DNA of 64,000 bases from Benincasa hispida (GCF_009727055.1 NC_052349.1:38899128-38963127), one strand, 5' to 3'. Shown: positions 45,594 through 59,107, numbered from the stretch's first letter. Notes: generated by a model not told the origin, from the letters alone. Made by a program: numbers and translations.

Positions 45594-47254
45594 GTTTTTT
45601 GTTCTTGTTTTTCAATTGAAGATCTGATATATGATGATGAAGAAAATATGATGAATATGGTTACAATGAAGGAGATGCTTCTTCTTCTTCGTTTTGTTTT
45701 TTATGTACCACATATATTTAAACATATAACATTCTATGCTTCTCTTCCATGATTGTTATTATTTTCAATTAAATCTCATTTTCATCCCTAAATTTTCCTA
45801 AATTCTAATTTGAAATTTAGGAAAATGGTTTTCATATTTATTTTGTCTCTTGAATTTTGATTGACACGTCCCTCTTACTATTTTAAAGATCGACAATTTT
45901 TATAGGAGTTGCAATGATTTACGAGCGATTCGATTCTTAATATCATTATTTTTTTTTCATTTTCTCCGATTTGCTTTTATACAAATCTACTGTCACTTTA
46001 TTTCGTTGGATTTTTAGTATAAGTGAACTAAAACAATTTCCAAATAGAGTCTAAAATGTTTCTATTAAAAAAAATTAAATATTGTGTTTAAAAATATGAC
46101 AAACACATTTAAACATGTAAATTTAATAGTTGTGCATGTAGATATCTATTGATCACTAAATAATAATAATATATGTGCAAATGTTGTCAATTTGAACATA
46201 ATTTAATTTATTAAGATGTATAAATCACAATTCGAAACAACTCAACATTTATGGAAAATCTCTATTCTATATATTTTGTAAGGCATAAAGACCAATTTAT
46301 ACAATAAAAACGCTAGAGCTAGTAAAGAATGATTGAATAATACAACAAATGAATCTAATTGCTGTAAATTAAAATACAAATGGATCAATCACAGTGCAAA
46401 GAGACTATTCCTCTGACGTGGCTTCGACAATTTGACTTGGCATCGTGTTCGATATGTTGGTTGTGGGCAGCTGTATGTGTTCTGTAACAATACGTATAGA
46501 TAAATGATGTTAGAAGTTCAAATTCTCTAGAACATCTTTCTAAAAATTAGCGCTGTGTTAACAAGCTCCACGATTTTGTTGATATCATCCGATTTGTGAT
46601 CTTTATTGTAATGTGTTATATCATGAGCTTTCTAATTGATAATGGTAAGTAAGATATCGTAGTCCATGAGTTTGCCTCCCATGATTTGGTTGGAAGAACA
46701 TCATCTTTTTTCGGTGTATGATTTTGTTTTAGCTGATTTTAATTTTCTTTAATTCTGTCTATTTTGTTCGTTTGTTACTAAAGGAGAAAAAAATAAAAAA
46801 ATAAAGAAGTTAAAAAATTCTCACATCTATACAAGTTGTTGAATTCAATAAAAATAAAAAAGGGAATTCTTATAAATAAAAAATTTTTAAAAATATTTAC
46901 ATTTTATAGTAAAAATTCAAAAAATGCTTTGCACTTGCTATAAAGTATAAATATTTTAAAATATATTTTTTATATTTAAAAAGACCCTAAAAAAACGCCA
47001 ATCTCACTAATGTTTGAAACCTAACACGTAACCTACTCTATGTGTCTTCATACTAATGTTGCAATTTTATTTATGTTTTATTTATGTTTGTACGGATGTT
47101 TGAAGACATATGGTAGGTGAGGTGTTAGGTTTCACATTATAAAAAATAACAATAACAAAAACAAACGATATCTTATAAGCATATAATTAATTTATAGCTT
47201 AAAAATTATTTGAGATTTATATAAATAGGCAGATTGCAAAAACCACATCTAAAG
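45594..47254. other. Intergenic after polcalcin
   Basis: AT-rich. On the minus strand 46482-46405 there is a splice-acceptor-like GTTACAG followed by 25 open codons ending in TAG (reads ...QLPTTNISNT...). It might be a terminal exon, but no partner exon was found upstream, so it is not called as a gene. Confidence 0.35.
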
Positions 47255-47535
47255 TATGATGGTAGTTGTAATTATACCCTCAAACTTTTAATGTTGTAAA
47301 AATTGAGCTCTCAAACTTGTACAAGTGTTAAAATTGGACCCTAAAACTTACATGATTGTAGAAAGCGTAACAATTGTATAAGTTTGAGGGTTTCATTTTT
47401 TTTTTTTTATCATTTGAGGGTTCAATTTCTACAATTATTGTAAATTTGAGGGTCAAATTTTAATACTTATAGAGGTTTGAGGGTCAAATTTTGACAGCTA
47501 ATAGTTTATGAGAGTGTATAATAATCAGACTCAAA
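47255..47535. repeat. Short foldback element (GAGGGTCAAATTTT type)
   Basis: AATTATACCCTCAAACTTTT and AAAATTGGACCCTAAAACTT on the left are mirrored by AAGTTTGAGGG and GAGGGTCAAATTTTGACA on the right, around a T-run. A MITE-like inverted repeat, no coding content. Confidence 0.6.
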
Positions 47536-49833
47536 GGATTAGTAGATATAACACAATACAAAAAAATTTGCAAATATAAAAAAAACTAAATCCAGCTGTT
47601 GAAGTCTATTAGTATAGATTATATTGCAAATAGGACTCTATCAGCGAGAGAGTCCATCACTGATAGATTTTCCTATATTTGTAATTCTTTAAAAATATTA
47701 CTATATACTTAATTATTAACCTTAAAAGTATTACATATTAAAATTATCCAAAATTACTCATATAAGTGTTAAAAATTTAGAAGTACTCAAAATTTGTGAA
47801 TCAATTTGAATTCTAGATTGTCTTGAAAATTAAATATCATTTGACTTATAAAAAGCATCAAAGTTTACAGAAAATAATATCAATCATGACAACTTTTAAA
47901 TGTTAATGGGATATTATTGAAATTTATTTCTCTTTTGCCTTACTTTTATACAATTTATATCATTGCTATTTCTCTTCTAGGTATATCTTTAAAAGTGCAA
48001 ATATATAAAATCTATTCAAATTCAATACCAACTTAAATAATAACTAACATAAAATATATACTCTTGATTTTATACTTCGATCAAAAGTAAACTGAAAAAA
48101 AGGCTTCTCAAATGACAAACACACAATGTCAATAATATTCAAAACTACATAACAAAATTTCAAAACTCAAACTATATATAAATAAGTCAATATATGAATA
48201 TAATATTATAGGTCTGTTCAAATCTAACTAATGTGTGAGTAATTATGTTATATTGACTGTTATGGAACCGATAAATAAAGAAAATAGAAAACGTAAAATA
48301 GTATAGAATCGACACAAAAGTTTAAGTGGTTCATTAATAGTGTATTAACTACGTCCACGAATAAAGAAAAAAAAATTATTATTTTATAGAATAATTCAAG
48401 ATAAATAATTTAAAGAATATCTTAGTTCTATATTTTATCACATCAAACGATAAAAATATATTTTTCACAATTTATTTTGGCAAAAAAAATCGTTTTTGGA
48501 ATAGTTTCATAATTTACTTTCAAGATCTTATTTTTGGAAACGAATTCAAAATTCAAAAATGGAAATAAAATTTTTCAAAATGTGCCTATTTCAAAGTTTA
48601 AAGTTTAAGAGTATGTTATATAACTTCAACCTCAAGAAAAGTTTTTAATATTATAGGAAAATTAACATCACCATTTAGAAGTGGGAATTCCATTACTCTA
48701 TAGTGCCAATAATTACAATCCAAATAGAAATAAAAAAATGTTATTTTATATTCAATTTCATACCTAAATACAGACTGATCTCTAACACTTGCAAAGCTTC
48801 CTATCTCAAAAGTAGCCTTGAAAGCAAAAGCTATTTACACTCCTTTGGAAGCAAACACAAAATATACACAACTTTAAAAAATGTCAATTTCAAAATACAT
48901 TCATCTCTCACTTACAAAGAGTGAATAGTTCACCAACTCAACTAAAGCAAACTAGCTACCTAACCCATATACAAAGAATAAAATTATGTTAATATATATA
49001 GAAGGATTATTAAATATTTATCTTAGTCTAATTTTAAGTTTTTGGGTTCATAGTAATTTAATATGATATAAGCTATAACATCCTATAAGTTTTTTTTGGG
49101 TTAAAATCCTAATTTTGGGTTATCAATCTCCGTATCTCATTATCTCTGTTATTATTATTTGATATTATCATATTTTGTTTGTCAGTCTATTGTTATTATT
49201 TGACTTTTGTATTTTATGTTAGATTCATTTTAGTTTTTCATTTATAATGATTTAATTAGCCCTATACCTAACAAAAACATAAGGGTTAGATCCATCATTG
49301 GATATATATGCCCAACCCCCTTAAGGCAAGGGCTCTTTTAAATACCCGTTTGGACCTCACGAGGCTATATAATACTATTAGATAGATAATGGAGCTTTAT
49401 CTCAAAATCAATTGATCATAATGAGAGAAGTAATTCATATATTTTATTAAAATGTTGTGAAGTTTCTTTATCTTTCTAATGTGAGATCTTCAATATAATC
49501 GAGTCATATTGATGATAAAGTGAGAATTAAAAGTGAGTGAGATATATGAAATTCACGTTAGTTTTCTTTAATAATAATAATAATAACAATAAAAATAAAT
49601 AAATAAGTAAATAAAGAAATAAAGAAAGAAAGAAATAAATAAAAGAAAGTTTAATTTGTATTTAGATCTCTCGACTTTCCAGTGTTTTTTTTTCTTTTTT
49701 CTTTTTTTTTTTTTCATTTTTGTTATTCAACTTTTAAAATGCTAATTTTTAATTTATTGAACTTTAAGAAAAGAATCATTTGTCCTTATTTAATTTTTCC
49801 ATTTAATACTCGCATCCAACTTTTAATGTTGTT

Positions 49834-49835
<2 letters not shown>
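47536..49835. other. AT-rich intergenic DNA
   Basis: Contains a GATAG-repeat scrap (47620-47685) and an AATA/GAAA simple repeat (49566-49650). No convincing gene. Confidence 0.4.
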
Positions 49836-49878
<43 letters not shown>

Positions 49879-51592
49879 TTTTTTTTTTTTTAGAATAGGT
49901 GACATTATATATAACAACAACAAGGAAGATCCCACAGCTCGGGATCAAGACATCAAAGCAACAACGCACAGGCAAAAACAGGGTACAAAACCAAAACAAA
50001 GTCAACAGGATAAGACTAGAACAAAACCACGCATAGATGCAAACTCGCGCAAACCACCCGAAGGAAAGGTAGAGAAAAGAACCTAACACCCCAGAAACTA
50101 GGAGCTACAGCAAAACAGAGAACAATGTAAAGTTCAAAGGAAAAAAACATCCGTACACACACTAAAATAAAACCAAGAAGGTCAACCCGCAAGGAAGTAG
50201 CACGAGCACGAACCGTAGAGACCATAAGGTGAACCAGAGCAGATACCGACCTCGATCGACCTCCTTGCAGCCACCGATTACCCTCCTGCTAGATGTAGTA
50301 TATGGACGTACACCAGAAAACATGGAATAACTTACTACGCACCCCTTATCCAACCCTACTCAGTACAACCAACTTAACTCTACATCCCAACCAGCCACCC
50401 GATGTGTCGAACTCAACTGACGCAACACACTAGACCACACCTTTCTCCCAAATCTACACTCAAAAAAATAAATAATGATCCCGTAACTCCACAGCTCCCC
50501 AACACAGAAAACACCCCCCCTCTGACAACATACCCCAACTCCTCAACCAATCCCACATACCCAACGTTCCCTCATTGCTAACCACGCACAGAAGAATGAC
50601 GCGGAATACCACCCCCGCCCACAAAATACAAGCCCAAGACACCCTAGGACGACGAGGACGTATACTCTCCCAAGCACTAGCGATAGAAAATCGACCACTA
50701 GCATCCGACACCCAAACCCAATAATCCTCTCCCCTCACCTTAGGCTCCACTGCCTGGATAAAACCCCAGATCTCAAGCAGCTTCCAAGACACTGTAGGCC
50801 ACCTCCAACCTCCCTCACCATCCAAGAACTCCGACAACCACGCTTCCAAACTACTCCTTGCATCATGAACCATCGTAGACCTGTATGAATCCAAATTCGC
50901 GCTCCTCAGCAGCCAAGGATCCCACCAAACAAAACAAGACCGTCCATCGCCAATCATTAAACGAACCAGATGCTTGAATCTATCTCTACTTCACAAGATA
51001 ACCCTCAAGCACCAAGACCTCCTAGCCTCACTCCAAACAGCCCACAACGACCGCTCACGCAAAACATATGCCTCTACCCACACCACCCAAAGTGACCCCG
51101 ATTTAATTAAGAGAAGCCAGAGCAGCTTCATAATAGCAGCCTGGTTCCAAGAGGCCATATGTTTCACACTCAACCCCCCCTCTCCCAACGGCAAGCACAC
51201 CTCATCCCATGCCACCTGTGTACCACCCCGACTCACCACACTACCCTTCCATAAATAACTACGTAACAGACGATCAATCTTATGAGTTACACACGCAGGA
51301 AACACGAATATGCTACACCAAAAAACCTGAAAGGACTGTAAAATAGATCTAACAAGCTGCAACCTCCCAGCAAAGAAAAGAGACCTCGCTGCCCAGCTTT
51401 TAATACGAGCTGTAATCCTCTATATCAAAGGTGCACAATCCACAACCCTTAACCGACCTGCCAATAAAGGTAAACCCAGATACCTAACAGGTAACGAACT
51501 AAGAGAGACTCCCATATATGCAGCTAGTTCCTCCGCCTCCCCGGACTCCACACCCACAACAAACATGGAACTCTTCTCAAACAAGGGATCGA
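49836..51592 (-). mobile_element. LINE (L1-type), 5'-truncated, with poly(A) tail
   Basis: The long T-run at 49836-49890 is the poly(A) tail of a minus-strand element. Reading from 51592 down, ORF2 remnants show PVRYLGLPLLAGRL, ARSLFFAGRLQLVRSILQSF and DRLLRSYLWKG, the C-terminal part of plant LINE reverse transcriptase. 50957-50460 gives the zinc-binding RT domain (zf-RVT) with GDGRSCFVWWDPWL and a Trp/Cys-rich end. Frames shift between blocks and the 5' two thirds (endonuclease, RT core) are absent, as usual for truncated LINE copies. Local GC content is higher than in neighbours. Confidence 0.85.
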
Positions 51593-53034
51593 TTACAATA
51601 CATGTTTATTTAAAACGTATTAATGTACATAGACTTTAAGCTAAGTTAACCGTTTATTAAAAACAAAATATATAGATAAAGATAAAAAAATAGTTTATTA
51701 ATGTACATGTTTGGAATCGATTACAAACAAGTGATCGTGTTGCAAAATTTGTGCCATAAGTTATATATTAGGCATATATTTAAGTTATAGATTAGAAAAT
51801 TTGATTATCATCCTTTGTATACATTCCCTATGTAAATATCAAGTCAATGAATCAAAATGTTTACTTAAATATCAATTTTTCACACTATTAATTAGTAAGT
51901 GGTGTCATGACATCTTAGTTTCTTTGTTTTTTACACGGGTGGAGCTGAGCCGTGAGGCTATCTATTCATTGATGGTTCTTTTTTAGCCAAACTATTTGGG
52001 AATGTATTTTTGTGAGACCCCTAGGATCTCTCATTGGGGATAGAAAGCTTGACTGGATTTTTCATTTTAGGGTAGATAATCAATTGCAACGTATGATTTG
52101 AAGAGTAGCATGATGTGCTAGTATTTATCATATTTGGAGCAAGTTTAATCTTTGTGTCTATGAGGCTATCTTTTTGTTCTATGTTTGACTTGGGCCTTCT
52201 ATATGGAGGGGATTCATGTAGGCTTTTCCTCTTAGGACTTTTTTCCTTGAGTTGGGTGTTGTGTGATTTTTTTTTTTCTTTGTGTTTGACTATTTTCTTT
52301 GTCTTTGTGTTTTGTTTCTGTCTGAACATAAGAACATAAGGCTATGTGATCCACTTTCTTTCTTGTAATTCAATATTTAAAAAAAGAAAAATTGAGAGAC
52401 CAAAAAATGGGATTCAACTTAACATAAAGTTAGCTATAAAAATCAACATTAATTTTGTTTTTTTTTTTGGAGGTTTAAGGACTAAGAAAAATCTTGAAAT
52501 TTCAAACCGTAGATGAGACTTAAAACCAACCACAAAAAATAATAATAAAACATATAACAAATTATCACAACCTATCTACAGTAAATTACGATAGATTACT
52601 GTCAGTGTTTATCATCACACAAATAGATATAGGTAATAGTCTATTGAAGTTTATCGCAATCTATCATAGGTAGATCATGAAATTTTACTATATCATGTAA
52701 ATATTTTGGTTCATTTTATTATATATTTGAAAAAAAACACTATTTATTATTCTTTATAAAAAAGAAAAGAGAAACAAAAAAGTTACCCAATAACAAGTAT
52801 CAATTAGTTAAGTGGATGAGCTAAAGTGAACTAAAAAAACAAATAAGAGATTATTTTACACAATTGTGGTGATCTATCCAAGAGATAACAACTCCAAAAA
52901 CTGGATTTAAATACAGAGTTAGTGGGGAAAAAATGTGTATCATGAACTAGCATAAGAGTGTTAAAAAATGTTAAAAAGTTAGCAAATTAGTGAGTGATAG
53001 TTCAAAACATTACTAAAATATTCACCCAAAATCA
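51593..53034. other. Intergenic upstream of the MLP gene
   Basis: Holds a T/G-rich block (52010-52380) ending TTTCTTGTAATTCAATATTT that resembles a transcript 3' end, possibly another LINE tail, and a GATAG-like scrap (52570-52675). From about 52780 the sequence is shared with 58795-59107, so that part is MLP promoter. Confidence 0.4.
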
Positions 53035-53045
53035 CTATAAAAACC
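53035..53045 (+). promoter_or_regulatory. TATA box of the MLP gene
   Basis: CTATAAAAACC lies 41-51 bases upstream of the ATG and is kept in the duplicated promoter at 59057-59065 (CTATAAAG). Confidence 0.7.
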
Positions 53046-53085
53046 CTGTGTTAGCCTAAAGTTTTATTTATCACAACAAAAGAAA

Positions 53086-54400
53086 ATGAGCCAAAGTGAT
53101 AGCATTTGGGCAAAGGTTCCCCTAAAATCTCCACCTGAGAAGTTCTATGGCTTCTTTAGGAATCATATGGGGGATTTAGTCCATATGTATCCTGACCACT
53201 TCCAAAGCTTTCACTTTCTTGAAGGAGAAAGCTTCTCTACTGGCAGTGTTATGCATTGGCAATACCACCTTGGTGAGACACATTATCAAGTTTTTGTTTT
53301 CGTTCTTGACCTTTCATGTTTGTTCTATTTTGATTTTTCGACTTTTAAAATATTACTGTATTTGGTTTTGATCGAAATTTCACCAAAATTATATTAAAAA
53401 AATATTTGAGTGCATCCTCGACTATTCATAAGTTGTCACGTTTTTTTTTTTAATAATAAAAAGATGTATTTTTATTTTGGTTTTTTTTTGTTTTTTTTTG
53501 TTTTTTGTTTTTTTTTTTTTTTTTTTTACTTTATGTTTGAAGGGAATGCATGGAAACAAGTGTTTGTTATTATTATTTTTTTACCTCTGAGTTATGGGTC
53601 GAAGTTATGCATTAGTTGATATGTTTATTTTTAATCTAAGCGTCTTTTTTTTTTTTTTTTAATTATATATATATTTTTTAAATATATGAATGCCGTTTTG
53701 GTATTTGCTAGCTACTATTTTACAACCAAATATTTACTCATTCAATATGTTCCCGTCTCATATGTAAAAATAATGGTATTCATGAATAGTCCCGTTTCAT
53801 AATTAATTGATTTTTTGTTTTTAATTTTTGAAAATTATGTTAACTACTTTTTTAGTTCTATAAGTTAGTTTTATTTTTGAAAACATTGATAGAATGTAGA
53901 TAACAAAACTAGGAATTTAGTAAAAACTAAATACCAAAAACTCAAATAGATACCAAATGGGAACTTAGTAAAAAAAAAAAAAAAAGAAGAAAAATTTGTA
54001 TCAAACGACGTCGAATTTTGCTCGACATTAGTTATATAAACATGCTCATTGAATATTTGATTGATGCATACATGAACAAAATAAAGAGAGAGGGTTTTGA
54101 ATTACGAATAAATAAACAGGAAGTCCAGCAGCTGCAAAGATAAAGATGAGACTGGTTGATGATGCGAAGAAGTTCATAGTTTATGAAATTGTTGAAGGAG
54201 ATGCCCTAAAGTTTTACAAAGTATTCAGAGCAAAACTTGAAGCTGTTAATGGAGGCTTAAACAAAGTAGAAGGAAACTTTGCAAAATGGACTATTGAATA
54301 TGAAAAGGCAAATGAAAATGTTCCTTCACCAGAAAACTACTTGGAATTGGCTGTTAAAGTCTCCAAAGGCCTTGATGCTTATATTTCCAAGAACTACTAA
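53086..54400 (+). CDS. MLP-like protein (Bet v 1 / START superfamily), 155 aa
   Basis: Two exons: 53086-53272 and 54120-54400, joined across a GT-AG intron inside a Gly codon, giving 155 residues. Exon 1 starts MSQSDSIWAKVPLKSPPEKF; exon 2 includes AKIKMRLVDD, IVEGDALKFYK and FAKWTIEYEKANENVPSPEN. This is the wording, length and intron position of major latex protein family members. The fold is a seven-stranded sheet around a hydrophobic cavity. MLPs bind hydrophobic ligands; in cucurbits some carry organic pollutants in sap. The glycine-rich loop of classic Bet v 1 is reduced, as is usual for MLPs. The intron is AT-rich with a long T-run. The promoter has a TATA box at 53035. A broken duplicate lies 6 kb downstream. 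No disabling change in this copy. Confidence 0.93.
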
Positions 54401-55175
54401 AACCCTAATTACAACAACATAGTTGATCATGGCCCTAAGTAATTAAATGTTGTTTCTACTTGGTTTGTGTTCTTAAATAAGAAATTTTATGTGTAATTCA
54501 ATGTGTTGTGTTGTATAATCAAGGATGTGGGCTTTGGGGAAAATGTGTGTTTTCATATGTAATTGAAAATTTTATCTATTGTGTGTGTGTCAAAGCTCTC
54601 AAATGTGTCATGGATCACCATATGTATTCAACGTGAAACTTCAATTTAAGGGTGTTTAAGATTGCTTTTATTCATGGTACTTTTAGTTGTAAGCAATTTA
54701 TTGAAAAGTGATTTAGTAAATTATAATTTTATTGTTTGGTTTTATACTCTCTTAAAAATGGTTTTGAAGTGAAAACATCAATGCTTTGACATTTTTTATT
54801 AGGAAATTATTTTAAATGATAAAACTGTTAAAAATATTTATAAAATATAGCAAAATTTTAGAACTATCAATGATAGGTGCTGATAGATACTGATAGACTT
54901 TTAATGGTGTCTAATACCAATAGAAGTCTATCAGTGTCTATCAACGTCTATCATTGATAATTCTAAAATTTTGGTATATCTTGCAAATATTTTCATTTAT
55001 TTTCTATATTTAAAAATGATCGTTTTTTTTTTAAAATTTTTAAAAAGGATTTTTCTGTTAATTTCCCACGTTATTAATGATATAAAGGGAGAAGGGCTTT
55101 TGGGCATGTTGGAAATAGTGATTTTTTTTTTTTTTTTTTTAATAATAATGCAAAAGCACTCGCAGACTTTTAAAT
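54401..55175. other. MLP 3' flank with a GATAG repeat scrap
   Basis: The MLP 3' UTR probably covers the first 200 bases or so. 54865-54960 holds GATAGATACTGATAGAC-type repeats related to 24337-24763. No gene. Confidence 0.45.
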
Positions 55176-55224
55176 AAATAATTCATCATATATATAACAA
55201 GAAAAGATAATCATATCTGAATTT
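55176..55224. repeat. 49-bp direct repeat, left copy, beside plastid DNA insertion
   Basis: AAATAATTCATCATATATAT and the following 29 bases recur at 55561-55609 with a few mismatches. The two copies flank the trnA-derived block. Confidence 0.85.
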
Positions 55225-55239
55225 GAATTAATGATATAT

Positions 55240-55495
55240 ATGGAAGGTATAACAAGTTATACAAGATTGACCAACTTTCCATCCTATTTTCTCTACGTTC
55301 TTGACAACCTATTTTTGTCACAATAGAGTTTTTGAGTGACATATTTCGGTCCTCTCCCCAATTGTTTAGATGTATAAGCCACTGATTCAGATATAAGATA
55401 CTGTCATTATTGTCTGGACAACAATTAGACATCTAACTTGTAATTACAACGACCTAATTGCAAGAGCGGAGCTCTATCAATTGAGCTATATCCCC
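55240..55495 (-). pseudogene. trnA-UGC: Nuclear copy of plastid trnA(UGC): exon 1 and part of its intron
   Basis: Minus strand 55495-55458 reads the 38-nt 5' exon of chloroplast tRNA-Ala(UGC): GGGGATATAGCTCAATTGAT followed by AGAGCTCCGCTCTTGCAA. It continues into about 215 nt that follow the plastid group II intron start (GGTCGTTG, GATGTCTAATTG, GGGGAGAGGACCGAAA, TGTCAAGAACGTAGAG). The 3' exon is absent, so it cannot yield a tRNA. Differences from the plastid sequence as I remember it are mostly C-to-T and G-to-A, as expected for old, methylated nuclear plastid DNA. Confidence 0.85.
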
Positions 55496-55560
55496 AGATT
55501 AAGTGGGACCTATATAAAAGAGTCGGATGCTTCTTCTATTCTTTGAGTTAATAATATACT

Positions 55561-55609
55561 AAATAATTCATCATATATATAACAAGAAAGAATGATCATA
55601 TATGAATTT
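55561..55609. repeat. 49-bp direct repeat, right copy
   Basis: Second copy of 55176-55224, on the other side of the plastid-derived block. Confidence 0.85.
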
Positions 55610-58600
55610 CATATCCGAAAAAGTAGACATGTTGAGAGTTATGCCTTAAAGTTGCTTTGTAAACTAAGATTTATTATTTCTAATATAATTTTGGTTTTTT
55701 ATTCTTAATATACCATTATCCATTATACGAAAAATTTAAAGTTATCAATAGTGTGATCGTGAATAGTATATAAGTTGAAGATCCCACATTAAAAAGTTGG
55801 AGAAACTTCACGATCATTATAAGATACATGATTTACTCCTCTTATTTTCAATTAATGGTTAGGTTCGAGATGACACCTTGCATACTTATCTAATATAGTA
55901 TTAGAGCCATGAAGTCCCAAACCAAAAAGATACTATCTTAAAAATGGAGAAATTACCTCACACTCTTTATAAGATAACACTATCGATATGTGTTATATCC
56001 TTGATTAGCATAAACGAGGGTGAGATTTTGTAGTTCTTTTAATTCTATAGTAATAACGAGTAATATTTTGATCATATTCATGGGACATAATTTGTCCTAC
56101 AATATACAAGAGTAGCTTAGACTTAATGCATGAAAATCAAATGGATTAATGAGTTTGATGAAGTAATTTTGTATCTTAGTGCTTGATTGAAAAAATTGCA
56201 TAATAAGTGGGACTAATTTGTGCTTCATATTGAATATTGGAGGGATTTTTATGAATGGTTTTCTGGATGAAAGAAGAAGGAATCTATTAATGGGACTTCA
56301 TGCATGTGTATGACTACATAAATATTCTTCATGAAAGGTTTGTGATAATTGCTCTCCTCTATTACTATATTGATGTATATTTGGACTTAGAGTGAGATGC
56401 TTTGCTGGGTGAGAGCCAACCTTACTAATTGAATGCCAACTAACCATCAATTGGAGTAAAGTCTGATCTTGCATGGCCCATTTATGCACCACTCATAAAG
56501 AGTTGGAAGGAAGAGAGATTATGATATAATGAGTTAATTGTCTACCTTTAACAAAAGAGACAAGGTAAAAGGAAGTTTTTTTTTTTTTTTTTTCCCTTCT
56601 TTTTCTTTTTTCAAATGATGAAAGATCTATGAAAATTTTAAAGTGAATCTAATGTAAAACACACACAAGTCAAACACGATGTTGTAACAAAACAATCAAC
56701 AAGTAGACAAGTTGATTAACAGAGAATAAATAGAGACAGAGATGGAGATAGATGTTGGTAATCCAATTTGGTGCAATATCACTTACTTTAAGGAACATTG
56801 TACTAAGTGGAAAGAAACTTAACTATCAAAAGAATTAAGCAATTACAACGAAATATTTATTTGTAAGATAAGTTCCTCTATAATGATTCACGTATAACCC
56901 ATTCTTCAGTTTTAATTTAGACTCTCCCAAGTTCGAGATCCTCTCACTTCCACAAGTATAATTCTTCCGAGCTTAATTTGAGATCCTCCTCTCAATTATA
57001 TTAAACTTATAGACTAGGGTCCCTCCAAGTGTGAGTTGCCTCACTTTTATGAAATAATTTCTCTAAAGCTAAGTATGAGATCTCCTTAATACAATGGAAT
57101 TTATGCTCCCCATGAGTATGAGATAAATCATTTTTCACCCATAATGACAAATAGTAGACCAACACACTTCAACCTAGTTTAGATGACCATCGATAACAAC
57201 CTCAATAGTGAGATTCACAAGGTTTTCTAACCGTACATGAATAAACTCTTTGTAAAAACTTTTTTTTAGTAAAGTATAGCAAGTTAACAACAATCTTATT
57301 CAAAAGGACCAACCCTAGTATAGATGAACCCACACTCTATATATATATAAATAATGCAACATTGAGAAGATCTTCAAGGATGAAAATAATCTTCTATGCA
57401 ATCAAACAAGGAAAGTAGCTCTTGTGACACAATTCCTCGCACTCTAATAATTAAGGAAAATATCTTCAATCAGATTCGATACTGCGCGAAAGAAGACTTG
57501 ACATTTAACATGACAAGTTATAAAATATTTTGCATATAACAAAAATTAGCCAATCAATTTGCAGTAACAATTAGGTCCCACCAAGTTTAAAGTATCAAAA
57601 TTAATGTTATGTATGTGTTTCTACGTTTGATCCCAATAGTAAGGATACTAATGGGTATTTTTAATAGTCAATTGTTTAAAAAAACTTTGGATAAAATATA
57701 GTTTTGGTCTCTGCGAGGTTTGAGGGTTAGTATCTATTTGGTCTCTAAAGTTTCAATGAGATTTAGAAAGTAACTCGACCGTTAATTGACTAATGAAAAA
57801 GTGACATGACATGTTGAATCAGTGAATTTTAAAATAGGTGGTGATTATTTTACTAATTTAATATTTATTTTTTGGATGAGGTTGATTTTTCCTTTTATCA
57901 TTTTCTTATTTTCCTTCCCTTTCTCTCCTCCCTTCTTTCCTCTCAATTCCAAATCTTCTATTATAGAGTTTATTGTGTCCATCTAATTTGTTTATTGTCC
58001 CTTTAATTTGTAATAGGGGCTTGGGATGGATTGAAGTTGGTAATGTGGGGGAGGAGCATCAGCCAAGCCTAAGCTTAGACTTTTCATTTAAAATTATCAT
58101 AAAAATTTTGAAATGAATAAATTAAATGATTTGATTCAAAATTATCATAAAAATTGATCCATACAGTTCACGAAACAACCACTAAAATAGAAAAAATCAC
58201 ATACTACTCAAACCTAGACATTAGTAACTTGTACTCCAAACACAAGATTTAGAAATCGAAGCTTTCAAATCTTGCACTCCAAACACAAGTATTTGTGATT
58301 CATAATCTTCATAACTCTCTCAAATAAGTTCTGATGCATCTGATTCCCAAACTTTTGATTTTAAACCTACGTGCTAAAACACCTCCTTAATATCTCTAAA
58401 TAGGATTGAGCAAAAGTGGATGAGAAACCTTCAAAAATAAAAAATGTTATGAAATTTGTTAGGGAATCCATGTTAGAAAGACGATAAAAATACCTCACAA
58501 TCTTTAAAAAATATATGAAATACTTTTCTCATTATCAATTGATTATGAAATGAAATTACATAGATATTTTTAATATGATATTAGAGTTTAACGAATATTC

Positions 58601-58794
58601 GGGCCAACTTATACCTAACTTCAATATTAGAGGGGGCTTTTAAATTCCTGGACCATTTTAAATTAAAAAAAATAGTTATTTTGATAACTATTTTAAATGT
58701 TAGGTGACCACAATATAAAAATCTTAAAAGGTAAAAACAGAAAATGAGAATTAAACAAGCAACAAGACAAATGATCAAACATACTTTTTGTTAT
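55610..58794. other. AT-rich intergenic DNA
   Basis: No frame with domain content. Sections such as 56740-57350 (repeated GAGATCCTC and CTCACTT words) look like decayed repeats. A homopolymer T-run is at 56577-56593. Confidence 0.35.
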
Positions 58795-59107
58795 TTTATT
58801 GTAAATTTGAGAAAGTGGATTGAGAGCCAAAGTGGAACCAACAAACAAACAACATTATTTTACACATCTTGCTGATCTGAAACAGATATAACAACTCTAA
58901 AAACTTGATTTAAAATACAGTTAGTGATAAAAGAAAAAAAAAATAATAAGTGTCCATCATGAACTAACACAAGAATGTGTTTAAAAAAATTAAAAAGCTG
59001 GCCAAATTATTGAGTGGTGTATTTTAAATTTTTCCTAAAATAGTCACCCAAATTCACTATAAAGTCCAGCTCTTAGCCTGAAGTTATTCTTATCACATCA
59101 AAAGAAA
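58795..59107 (+). promoter_or_regulatory. Duplicated MLP promoter
   Basis: Tracks 52780-53085: both hold TATAACAACTC-AAAAACT-GATTTAAA, CATGAACTA-CA, CACCCAAA-TCACTATAAA and TCACAACA/TCAAAAGAAAATG. The duplication therefore began at least 300 bases upstream of the ATG. Confidence 0.75.

Noticed and set aside
55211..55432. 73-codon minus-strand open frame
   Set aside because: It is the plastid trnA intron read as protein; the intron is not coding there.
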